From the NCBI GenBank assembly GCA_025765615.1, contig JAIVFJ010000007.1:558001-622000 (forward strand): 64,000 nucleotides of DNA, written 5' to 3'. Source of the stretch: Zopfochytrium polystomum (taxonomy: Eukaryota; Chytridiomycota; Chytridiomycetes; Chytridiales; Chytridiaceae). The position numbers were made by a program, and so were the translations under genes. Of the stretch, positions 48,127 to 60,115 are shown in pieces. The notes beneath the pieces are model-generated. The model was not told the DNA's origin and made no database searches. It saw only the letters and a list, made by a program, of their open reading frames with translations. Numbering within the stretch: position 1 is the stretch's first letter; each line of letters starts with the position of its first letter.

Positions 48127-51100
48127 TCACTTCTTCTTGCCTCCTCCTCCCCCCGCCGCCCGACGCCGGTTTGGCTGCTGCTGCTGGCTTCGCCGCTGCC
48201 TGCTGTTGCTTTGGCGCAGATGCCTGCTGCTTCGATGCCGTCGCCTGCTGTTGCTTTGGCGCCGTCGTCTGCTTTTGCGCAGTGGGTTGCTTCGGCGCCG
48301 ACGCCTTCGCCGTACTGCCTCCGCCTCCTCCACCACCACCGCCAGTGGTCCGCGCTGTCGTCGCCTGCTTCTGCGCTGGCGCCTTCGCTGCACCACCGCC
48401 GCCGCCACCGCCTTTCGAAGGGGTCTTAGTCCCTCCTCCTCCTCCTCCTCCTCCTCCTCCGCCGCCGCTCGTGCGTGCAGTAGTGGCTTTCGTTCCGCCA
48501 GTGTTGCCCCGACCGCCGCCGACGCCGTTTGCAGCTTTGCCGCCCGTCCCCGCAGCTGGAGCCTTGCTGCCGCCGCCTCCCTTGGCACCACCTCCACCGG
48601 CCTTGGCGGCAGTTCCACCACCGCCACCGCCGCCGCGCGCGGTCCCCTCCGCCACCAGCACCTTTCCCGGCTGCGGCAGCGGGTGCCTTACCACCACCAC
48701 CTCCCCCCTTACCCGCCGCCGGCTCCACCACCGCCGCCCCCGCCACCTCGCGCGGTTTGAGTCTTTGCAGCGCCACCAGCCTTTCCGGCAGCCCCACCTC
48801 CGCCGCGCGCCGCCCCGCCGCCTCCAGCACCTGCTGCCTTGCCTCCACCTCCTCCCTTGCCACCTCCGGCTCCACCGCCACCGCCACCGCGCGCGGTTTG
48901 AGTCTTGGTGGCGCCGCCGCCGCCAGCCTTACCGGCAGCCCCAACCGCCACCGCCGCCACGCGCAGACCCACCGCCACCCGCGCCTTTGCCGGCACCACC
49001 ACCACCGCCTCCGCGAGCCGTCGCCGCGGCTGGAGCCTTGCTGCCACCACCTCCTTTTCCACCTCCTCCACCGCCCGCAGCCTTGGCTGCAGCCCCACCA
49101 CCACCGCCGCGAGCGGTCCCACCGCCACCAGCACCTTTGCCGGCACCGGTCGCCCCCGCTTCCTTTTCCGGCTCCACCGCCACCGCCGCCGCCGCCGCGC
49201 GCCGCCTGTGTCTTGCCTCCTCCTCCTCCTCCGGCAGCCTTGCCGGCAGCTGTGCCGCCTCCACCGCGTGCTGTCGCCGCAGCCGGCGCCTTTGCCACCT
49301 CCACCCCTGCCACCTCCGCCGCCGGCCCCGCCGCCTCCACCGCCGCCGCCCCGCGCGCAGGTTTGAGTCTTTCCGCCGACTCCGGCGGCCTTACCCTCCA
49401 GCTGCACCGCCAACCTCCGCCGCCTTTTCCACCGGCAGTTGTGCCGCCACCGCGTCCGCCAGTCGTCGCAGCCGTCTTACCGACCCCGCCTCCACTCTTG
49501 CCACCACTGCCGCCCGCACCTTTGCCAGCGCCGGCCGCACCGCCTCCGCCGCCGCGTCCTGCCGTCGCAGCTGCGGGAGTCTTGCCGCCACCACCTCCGG
49601 CCTTGCCGCCTGCGCCGCCCGCACCGCCCGCCCCTCCTCCCTTTCGGGCTCCACCGCTGCCAGTGCCACCGCCGCCGCCGCCAGCCGTCTGAGTCTTGCC
49701 TCCTCCCCCTCCAGCCGCCTTGCCGGCAGGTCCACCACCTCCACCACGCGCTGTCGCCGCAACCGGCGCCTTGGCCCCTCCTCCTTTTCCACCTCCGCCG
49801 CCGGCCCCGCCGCCTCCTCCGCCGCCACCGCGCGTCGTTTGGGTCCTTCCACCGCCTCCGGCTGCCTTGCCGGCAGCTGTACCGCCGCCGCGTCCACCAG
49901 TCGCTGCAGTCGCCTTGCCGCCACCAGCTCCCCCTTTGCCACCGCCAGCACCGCCGCCTGCGCCACGAGCCTTTACCGCACCCGCCGCCACCAGTCTTCG
50001 CGGCAGTCCCACTGGCACCTGCACCTGCTGCCTTGCCTCCACCTCCTCCCCTACCACCGCCGGCCCCAGCTCCACCACCCTCCGCCACCGCGCGCCGTTT
50101 GGGTCTTTCCGCCTCCTCCTCCAGCCTTGCCGCCACCTCCACCGCCACCCGCGCCTTTGCCGGCAGCACTGCCGACGCCTCCACGAGCCGTCGCCGCGGC
50201 TGGACCCTTGCTGCCATCAGCCCCCTTGGCACCTCCGCCACCGCTCCCAGCCTTGGCTGCAGCACCACCACCGCCGCGCGTGGTCCCCACCGCCATTAGC
50301 AGCTTTGGCCGACACCGGTACCGCCGCCTCCTTTTCCTGCACCACTGCCGCCGCCGCCGCCGCCCACGACCACCAGTCGCAGCAGTCGCCTTGCCGCCAC
50401 CAGCTCCGGCCTTGCCCCCTCCGGCACCACCGCCGATCCCTCCGCGCGCAGCTTGCGTCTTCCCGCCGCCTCCGACAGTCTTTCCAGCAGCTCCCCCGCC
50501 ACCAGCACCTTTGCCGGCTCCGGTCGCGCCGCCGCCGCCGCGTCCGTTCGCAGCGGCTGGTGCCTTGCCTCCTGCCTTGCCTCCCTTCGCCAGAGCTGTG
50601 TTGATCCGCTCAGTCGCCGCGTTCGCCTTTCGCGCGACCCCGCCACCGCCGCTTTTGCCAGCACCAGCTGCGCCTCCGCCACCGCGTCCCGCCGCCGCGG
50701 CTGTTGGAGTCTTGCCGCCTGCACCGCCGCCTCGCGCAGTCTGTGTCTTTCCTGCTCCCCCTCCACCGGCCTTTGCAGCGGCCGCAGCACCACCGCCGCC
50801 TTTGCCAGCACCGGCCGCAACACCCTTTCCAGCTCCAGTGCCTGCACCACCGCCTCCGCCGCGGGCTGTTTGTGTCTTCCCGCCGCCGACGCCGCCGCCA
50901 GCACCGCGTCCCGCAGTCGTGGCGGGTGCCTTCCCGCCGGCGCCTCCACTGACGCCGCGGGCTGTCGTTGTCTTGCCTGCGCCGGCGCCGCCGGCCTTGG
51001 TCCCGCCGGCTGCACCACCGCCGCGAGGGGTCCCGCCGCCGCCAGCTCCGCCGCCGCCGCCGCCGCCTCGTCCGGCTGCCGTAGCCTGTGTCTTGCCGCC

Positions 51101-54100
51101 ACCTGTGCCCTTGACGCCTCCCGTTCCGGTTCCGGCCGCGCCGCCGCCGCCCCGCGCTGTTTGCTTTGCTCCGCCGCCGCCGCCAGCTCCTTTGCCCGCT
51201 CCAGTCGCGCCGCCACCGCCGCGTGCCGTCGCTGCAGCAGGCGTCTTGCCGCCACCTGCCCCCCTGCCGGCGCCCGCTCCGGCTCCGGTCGCGCCGCCGC
51301 CGCGCGCTACTTGGGTCTTTCCTCCGCCGCCTCCAGCCTTGGCGGCAGCCCCGCCGCCGCCACCGGCAACACCGTTAGCTGTCTTGCCACCACCTGCTCC
51401 CTTGCTGCCGCCGGCTCCGGCTTTGGCGGTAGCCCCGCCGCCGCCAGCACTGTTCTTGCCACCGCCGGCCGTCGCACCCTGAGTCTTTCCACCAGCCTGC
51501 GTCTTCCCGGCAGCTGCTCCGCCCTTTCCGGCACCCTTCGCGGCTGCGGCGCCGCCACCACCACCACCCCCACCAGCCTTCCCGCTCTTGCCGCCACCGC
51601 CGGCGCCCAGGGGTTTCCCTGACCCGACATCGACGCCGTTCTCCTTGAGCGTTTCCCGCACCTGCCGTTTCGCCACCGTCCCCACCGCCCGTTGCACTTG
51701 ATCCCGCGACGGCGCCTTGGTCGGCGCCTTGGCAGCCGCCTGCGCTTCTTTGATGGTCTTGGGGAGGCTCTTGATGGCTTGTGCGCCTTGCTTGATTTCT
51801 GGTCGATTCGGGAGGGAGAGGATGTCTTAGTAGGGTGTGCGAAGGAAGCAGTTAACGGGGGGCGGTGTACCTTTTGCGGCTTGAGCCGCGCCGCGAGCAG
51901 CTTGTGCGCCTTCTCTGACCCCGCGGGCTGCCGTTACGGCGCCTTTCAGAGCGCCGCCTGCGAGAGAGAGAGAGAGAGAGAGAGAGTGTGTGTGTGTGTG
52001 TGTGTTTGTGTGTTTGTATGTATGTGTGAAGGGTTGGGGGTAGGGTTATTTAAAAAAGGGGGAGAGTGGGGCCTTTACCTCCCGGTACCATTCCTACAGC
52101 GCCCTGTGCGATTTGTTTCCCGGCGTCCTTGGCGATCCCTGCATGTTTTGCGTGTTTGTGGAGTGCATCAGTGGTGTCACTAGGCTCAACTTGAGCCTGC
52201 ATGGCCGGGTGACTTATACGTACGTGCTGCGCTTTCGCCCTTTGCAATCCCTTTGCCGATTGCGACGCCTGCCTGCACCGCGGTGAGGCCGGCAGCGACG
52301 GGCTTGCCCGCTGGGATGTGTGAAGTTCAAGGTTTGTGTCAGTTTGGGGTGCGGCTAGAAGTTGTGGGAGGGGGGGGATGGAGGAAAATGCTGAATGTAA
52401 ACTGTACCTGGAGTGAGGTTTGCGATGGTTTGGAGGTTCTGCGTGTGAGAAAGGCATGGTTTGCAGCATCGGAAAATAGGAGAGTAAAGCGACTGTAAGG
52501 ATCCGAGCAACACCGGAATCGGCTGATTTCACAGTCGCATACCTTCAGGTCACGTTCTGTTGGTGGAATGATAAATGGTTAGCGTCTCAGTAAAGCCGGA
52601 GCAGTTTTTTTTTTTTCATTTGGGAAACGTATGGGAGCGGTGGAACTGACCATTTGGAGCAGCTTGTTTCGCCGTCTTTAGAGCGTTTTTTCCGACATCT
52701 TTCGCGATGGCTTTGAGGTGGAAGAGAATAGATGTAGAGAGGTGTGAGAGTCACATTTGCCGACAGTCTTTCCAACATCTTACTTTTAATCGACTTCCCG
52801 TCCTTGATGTCCTTTACGGCGCCCACGGTGGTCTTGACCGCCCCAGTGACGGCTCTCGTAACTTTCAACGAGGTTAACACTGTTGGGCCGGCCCACCGTT
52901 TCTACGGGAGAAAAAAAAAAGCAGGATTACCTGGTGTGGCGTTTTCGACGGCTTTCAGAGCCTAGGATTCGACAGTGGCGAACGGCGCAAGGAATAAGCG
53001 TAAACGCAAGGGCGGACAACATAAATTAAGCAACTAAAGACGGAAATTTACCTTGGGGGCGACTTTGGCGACCTACCGTTGGCGAAGATGATCAATCGAG
53101 GGTATAACAAAGTGGATGAGAAAAAGAGACAGCAAAAATTGTCGGGTCACTAACCGCCTGGCCTCCCTTTTCCGCAACTTTTGCTGTCTAGGAATCCGAC
53201 ATGATTGGTTTAATAAAAGCAACCATGACGCTTGTCAGCTGCTGACTAGTTGTGCAATCACCGACTTACGTCTTTAGCCGCAGTGACAACGCCGTTTCCG
53301 ACCGCTTTTCCTCCTTTTTTCGGCGACCTTGGCTGTCTATAGTTGCGCAGAACCGGGAAGGAGTGGTGAAGTCAGAGTAGAAAAGGAGTCGAGAAGGATT
53401 GACGACGTCAGATGACCGTCTTCGATGGCGCCACTTCCACGCTATCCACAATCCGCCCACAACTTACATCTTTGGCCGCAGTTACAACACCGTTTCCGAC
53501 CTACACATTTTCCAAAAGCGGAGGTTCAGTCAGCTTGGTTTTGGCTGGACCAAAAGAAATTGTTGCAAATGAAGTGGGTGATCGAGTTGCTAACCGTTTC
53601 TCCAGCCTTCTTGACGCCATCTACAGCCTGAATGGGGAACGATCGCGATAAGGGAATAGAAGGAAAGGAGGCAGAATTATGCGAAGGAACCTTTTCTCCG
53701 ACGCTCTTGATCCCGTCACCGGCCTGGAAATAAACAGTGGAGGATGAGCAAAGGAGAGTGGAGGCAGGGGTGGCGGTAGTAGTAGAGGTCCCAAAGAACG
53801 TTGGTTACCAACGTTCTTTGAAACGGAAGATTGGATTCGAAAAACGAATATGTAAACTTACCTTTTCAAACCCATGCTTTATCTTTGTAAAGATGCTTTT
53901 GCGCCGGAACAGCCGTCCGAGTTCCGGCTGGTACAAAGCCAGCTCGTTCTTTGCAGGCGCAGTCGCCGTTGCTAGGCTTGCCTCTCCGCCCTCCAGGTCG
54001 GGCGCCGCCACGAAGAGGGGCGCCATAGCCATGCTCTCGCCGCGGCCTGAAACAGCGCCGGTGACGACGGTCGCCGCTGCGGCCGCCAGAACGGCCAGCA

Positions 54101-54209
54101 CGGACAGCAGGGAGAGGACGCGGCGTGGCGTGAAAGGTTGCAGGCATTTTGGCTCGGCGAGGGAGCCCGGCTCTGGCCGCCGCGACCGCGGAGGGAGCCG
54201 CTCGGTCAT
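48127..54209 (-). CDS. Micro-exon 11-mer-repeat/Gly-rich protein, copy A5 (frame-broken tail)
   Basis: Exons: 54209-53862, 53723-53691, 53627-53595, 53500-53468, 53336-53270, 53187-53155, 53072-53052, 52961-52931, 52861-52784, 52710-52651, 52556-52543, 52438-52408, 52310-52224, 52138-52079, 51957-51871, and a last exon 51798-48127. Exon 1 has VLSLLSVLAVLAAAAATVV and ELALYQPELGRLFRRKSIF. The next exons encode 11-mers one by one: AGDGIKSVGEK, AVDGVKKAGET, VGNGVVTAAKD. Exon 5 is 67 nt where A3 has 66; an extra A in an AAAAAA run accounts for it. The last exon opens EIKQGAQ, carries RDQVQRAVGTVAKRQ and ENGVDVGSG, then a Gly/Ala/Lys/Arg tail with at least three frame changes and a Gln/Lys/Ala-rich end. 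It is head-to-head with B1. Confidence 0.75.
51962..52018. repeat. (GA)n(GT)n microsatellite in an A5 intron
   Basis: A compound dinucleotide tract between exons 51871-51957 and 52079-52138, beginning next to the 3' splice site of that intron. Confidence 0.9.
53792..53820. repeat. Perfect 13-bp inverted repeat in A5 intron 1
   Basis: Arms CAAAGAACGTTGG and CCAACGTTCTTTG around a 3-nt loop. The transcript would form a stable hairpin about 40 nt downstream of the 5' splice site at 53861. Confidence 0.85.
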
Positions 54210-56157
54210 TCGAGGAAACGTAGTCGTTTTGAGTTGAGCAGGGTCACCGAGAGGGCAAAGTCGAGTTCCGTGCGCGGGCAGCCGTTGTCGTCGTCGTCGT
54301 CGTCGTCGTCGTCGCGGTCGTCGTCGCCTTCTCGGGGCGGAGTCGGTCCTTTCTTTTTTTTCGCTTTTTGGCAGAAGCAGCAGCAAGGGAAGACGGGGGC
54401 TGGGACGGAAGCGGCCGCGATTGTGTCTTGGTTGCTCCGGGGTCTGTCGGCTCCCGGCTTCCACCGAAAATTGTCCATGTGCCGGTCCGTCTCCTTCCTT
54501 TTTTGTGCCCTTTCCCGCCCGCTCTCGCGGCTTCTGTTCATCCTCCTCCTCCTCTTTCCTTTTCCCAAGACTTCCTCGGATTTCAACTCCCTCGAGAGGG
54601 GTGGGGGCTGAGCACCCATCCAACCTTTTCCGTTGCATTTGGAGCGCGCACTACCAAAAATGGGACATATTTTCCCGAAGAAGAAGGGCTCAGCCGAGGC
54701 TGAGATGGACAAAACAAAAAAAAAAAATAATATAGAAGATAGAAGTGAAAAAAGGACTGCTGCGCGCGGCACTATTTGACTCGATTTGCGGCTCCAAACA
54801 CATGGCCTTTGCCCCTTCTGTGAATGTGGTTCATCCTCCATTCATTCAACTGCTCAAAGGCTGGCCTTAGCCCTGGCCGGTGTACTCCGCGGCCTAGCAG
54901 CTCGCCACACAAGAACAGATTCTTCAGGATTGCCCTTTTTTCTTTATGACTTCTTGTCGTCTGAGCTTGAAGGTCATATTTCCTTACAATTATTGATTTT
55001 GGCAACGCCTACTTTCGTTCAGCCCCGAGACCGCTCAAGACTTGCTGAGCTCATGACGGGGAATCCTGCGAATGTTCCTCCATCGTTAAGACCGCCAGGC
55101 TGTCTGCCAGTCGATCAACCTTGACACGCATGATAATAGTCACTCTGGTTTATTCAACGAACAATTGACCCTCCCGCCAACAAAGATTGCTACTGGTCTC
55201 AGCCTCATTTTTCCCCTAGCTGGACAACCAGCGGGTGAAGGTTATCGACAAAATATCCGAGAAAGCCACATTCAGTTGTGTTTGGGTTGTGTTTGCGTTG
55301 GTGTGTGATAGTGTGTTTGTCTGTGAAACTCTTCAACCGCACAAGCTCGGAACCAGGCCTGTTTCTTGTTCTCTGTAAGGCAGATCACAGCAGTCATGGT
55401 CGGGCAACCCCACGCCGACACCTTTTGGTGTAACCTCTTCACCAAAGTGGCCCTCCCTCGAACAGCAGAACTCTCATTTTCTTTTCGTCTGAACACTGCT
55501 GGCTGCGTTAACGGAAGCCTAACGACGACAATCCGACACGAGACGCTACACTTTCTTGCCGCGGACGAGTCAAGATATACTACAGGAATCTGAAACGACG
55601 GGCGGAATCGGGCGGAAGCCCCCCAATGGCGTATGGACTGTCAAATTAGCACAGTAGCAAAGGGAATTGAGGAATATGGTATTTAAAACTGCAGTCGTTT
55701 TCTCGTCTCACACTGCCCAAAGAGCAACATTGTGTGCCTGCGTCCAAGTTCGTGAGGGTGGCTCAGCCATTGTTGCTCCCGCAACTGCGGGTGGCACTGT
55801 GACACTGGAATCCGCCCTAGAATCCGCCCGAGCTTGTGTTGTCAACTTTCGCTTCTTTGTTCGCAACGGCGAAGCACACAAAGCGTAAGCACCCTTTCGG
55901 AGCGCGGATCATCGTGGTAATTTGAAAAATCGGGGAGAGATCGGGAAGACTTCTCGAAGCCTACGTACGCACAACACCACACGTATAGCCAACAAGGCTT
56001 GTCCGCGCACACCCTCGCGATCACCAAGTGGAAGCCCAACAACGACAGCGACGTTCCTCGCCACAGCACAGAGGTTCAAAGTTCCCACTTCCTCGCTCTT
56101 CGAGCTTTCTCGGCCGCAGCAGGAAAGCTATCGACCTGCTTCAGCTAGCCGGCATCA
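54210..56157. other. Divergent upstream region shared by A5 and B1
   Basis: About 1.95 kb between oppositely oriented family copies. A (CGT)n tract lies at about 54283-54330, close to the A5 start. No gene is supported, although short ORFs exist. Confidence 0.5.
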
Positions 56158-59105
56158 ATGCGACGTTGCGATGGCGGTGGAGCCCATAATGCCTTGCAAT
56201 CGCGGAGTCAGAGGAGCCCTTGGGACCCTTCACCGGGTTGCTCGGTCAAACGGTCACTGCCATCGTCCTCAGCCGTTGCAGCGCTAGCAATGGCCACGGT
56301 CGTCCTACTTCTTCTGTCCGTCGTGACTGTGAACGCAACTGCCAACTCCGATCCGGCAGCGGTCATGGCCATGTCGGCCCTGATCGCAGTGCCCGCATCA
56401 CCCTCCCCATGCTTACGCGCAGAGATTCGTGGACCCCTCGCTAATCGGAACGCACCTCCGGATGCCAGGATCGGCAAGAATGTAGCTGTCGCTCAGAGAC
56501 TGCACCGCCGAGGAGGCGCAATTAAAAGAGGACTACAAACGGTACGCCCGAAAGCGGTAAATTAGGCCCGCTGGGGGCTTTCGACTGAACCCTCAATGAA
56601 AATTCCAGGTCGGGAGGGGCATCGCCAACGCAGCAAGGGCAGTTGGGAGCGGTATTGCTACCGCGGCGAATAGGGTATGTCAAAGTCAACATTTGCACTA
56701 CTCGCTTCAAATTCGAATTCTGAACTCCTGTGTTGCTCCGCTTTGCAGGTCGCCACCGTCGCAAAAACGGTAATGATCGTTTCTAACTTGCCGCGAAGCT
56801 GACGAAACTTTCATTTCGAACAGGCAGTGAGAGGCGTTGTCACCGCTGCGAAAACGGTGAGGGATAGACTATTGTTGCTGCTCCATCGTCTCTAGTCACC
56901 CACCGGCTTTGGTTAAAATGAAAAAAGGTCGGGAATTTCGTCGTCAAAACCGCACCAAAGGTATTTGCGAGAGCGTTGGCGCCCGTTTGGCTTGAGCCGT
57001 CTCTCACTGCTTTGCTCTTTCGCAGGTCCTAAAAGTAGTAGAAAACGCAACACCAGGTTTTGTCTGTGCCCGACTCCGAACAAAGAGAAGAACAAAAAAA
57101 TGACACTCCCATTTTGCCCCCACGGCAGTGACCCGTTTCATAGGCGGAGCCATTCGAACTGCAGTCACCGTCACCAAAGACATCGTGAAAGGGAGAAACA
57201 TAAGAAGCAAGTGATTGCTCACAACTGAATGCAAAGCCTGGCAACCGAACTAACGCCCTCATTTCGACTTGCTCAGCGATCGGAAGAGACCTCGGTCAAG
57301 GCGCGTTGAGCACCTTGAAAAAAGCGATTCCGAATGGTGAGGCCCTGCTTGCTGTGCCCCGAGGTCAATTAACGAGATTTTGATGTTTTCCAGAACAAGA
57401 TCTGAAGGTGCGTAACCGACACCACAAACATTCTCCGTCCGCTAGATCTTGAATGGCAATTCTTTTTAAACACCACTCCCCAGAACATAAAAACGATCGC
57501 CAATATTGTACCAAATCCGAGTGAGTACACGAATTCACCTCCTTTTCTCCCGACTCCACGGTATAAATTTTGGTAACCATCAAAATCAGTCGGCAAAGTT
57601 GTCAGCGCAGGCGTCACTGCGGTGCAAGGCGGCATCACGGCGGTGAAAGGCATCATCAAGCACGAAAGCGCAAAACGTGCGAAGTTAACTGCTGCTCATT
57701 ACTGCTGTTATCCTCTGGCGCGCCGTTTCGCTTTGCATTTTTGACTCACACACTTTGCCTTTCGGCCAGAAATCGCCCAAAACGTCGGCAAGACTCTGGC
57801 AAGCGGTGCCGCCGACTTGGTGCCGGGAGGCACGTTGGCGCTTAGCTCCTTTTTTTTTTTCTTTTTTTGTGGTTCTTCTCAAGTTGACCCACCAACTCAC
57901 AACTTCCCCGCCCGGACCAACGACAAAAAAAAATAGGCGGCATTCTCAAGAAGGCTGTCGAGGCCGGCAAGGACGTCAAAAAGGCCGTGACGGCCGCCAA
58001 TGGTGAGCAGTACAATCATACCACACCCTCGAGTCTCGCCTTACCAAACAACCACTAATATTAATTTCGCGAGGAAGAAATCAAGCAAGGTGTCCAAGCC
58101 GCCAAGAGGCTCCCGGGTCTCGTCAAGGACGCAGCAAAGGGCTCGTCCACGGCAGCGTCGTCAGTGGCCGGCGCCGCACCGGGTAAGGTCGCGATCGCAA
58201 AAGCCGCCGCTACCGTCGGCATGAGAAGTGCGGACTCAGATGCGAAGAGCGGCGGTGGCCCTCCACTGGGAGGCGGCAAGCCAGATCCGCCGGCCGCAAA
58301 CGCGAAGGCCGCGCCCCGAAGCGCTCCGCGTTTTATGAGGATGATCGACTATCGCAATCTCCTGACCCCTCCGGTCGGGCGCGGCGCCACGTCGCGGCAA
58401 GGAAAGGCCGCTGGTGCCGCCGCCGCCGTAGCCGCCAACGCCGCCGGCCAGAACACAGGCTTCGCCACCTCGCGCGCGCTCAAAACCGTCGGCAAGGTCG
58501 CGGCCCGCGTTGCTGCCGGCTCCGGCCGTGTCGCTGCCGCCGCCGTCGGAAAATTCAAGGACGCGGTAACGGCGAGGTTGGGCACCCAGAAATCCAGTGC
58601 TCCGCAAGCTGGCTTGGCTGCCGGCGCGAAGCTACCGCGGACGCCAGCGCAACCTGCACGTAACGTCGCGGGAAGAGGTCCACCTGCTTCTCCGCCCACA
58701 TCAGCACCAGTTCAAAAGGGAGCAGCCTCCGCCAGAGGCGTGAATGGCGCCGGCCGAAAGAGCCCGGCAACCGCCGGAGCAGGCCGCACCCCCGCAGTGC
58801 CACGATCACCGTCCCAAAAGCAAGCGACCCCGCCCACGCCAGCGAAAGGGATGAGCGGCGGGACAAGGAGCCCGTCAAGAGGAATTGCACCAAGCATGCC
58901 TGCGACCGGGCCTCCGCTCGCTAAAAAGCTGACCCCCGGCATGCAAATGGCAGGCAAAAAGTCCGGGGCGAGCGGCGGCACCATCAGTAGGCCTGGTGCG
59001 GGAGCAAAACCCGCGGTTGGTGCAAAGTCGGCAGCTGGTGCAAAGCCTGCGGCGAGCTTGAGGCCTCCGGCCGGGGCGAGTGGTGGTAGGACGAGGGGAA
59101 AGTAA
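56158..59105 (+). CDS. Micro-exon 11-mer-repeat protein, copy B1 (intact)
   Basis: Exons: 56158-56541, 56609-56674, 56749-56769, 56824-56856, 56928-56960, 57026-57056, 57129-57206, 57277-57336, 57394-57407, 57484-57520, 57590-57676, 57770-57829, 57937-58002, 58078-59105. They total 1,998 nt, a protein of 665 residues with every junction in phase. The introns are 54-107 nt. Two donors are GC: GCAAGT after 57206 and GCACGT after 57829. Residues of about 39-58 are hydrophobic; exon 1 ends in a basic RLHRRGGAIKRG. Exon 2 encodes exactly two 11-mers (VGRGIANAARA, VGSGIATAANR), exon 3 seven residues, exons 4 and 5 eleven each, and exon 9 only 14 nt (EQDLK). The last exon starts EIKQGVQAAKRLP and is Ala/Pro/Ser/Gly-rich, less repetitive than in the A copies. 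The start codon is the first ATG of the frame; a later Met before the hydrophobic segment is possible. Confidence 0.8.

Positions 59106-60115
<1,010 letters not shown>

Noticed and set aside
51800..53870. The regularly spaced short repeats as a CRISPR-like array
   Set aside because: The units are exons with conserved splice sites and phases, in clearly eukaryotic context; spacing and sequence vary as introns do.
54786..55124. A small plus-strand ORF upstream of B1
   Set aside because: No domain, poor start context, and no sign of splicing or repeats linking it to a known family.
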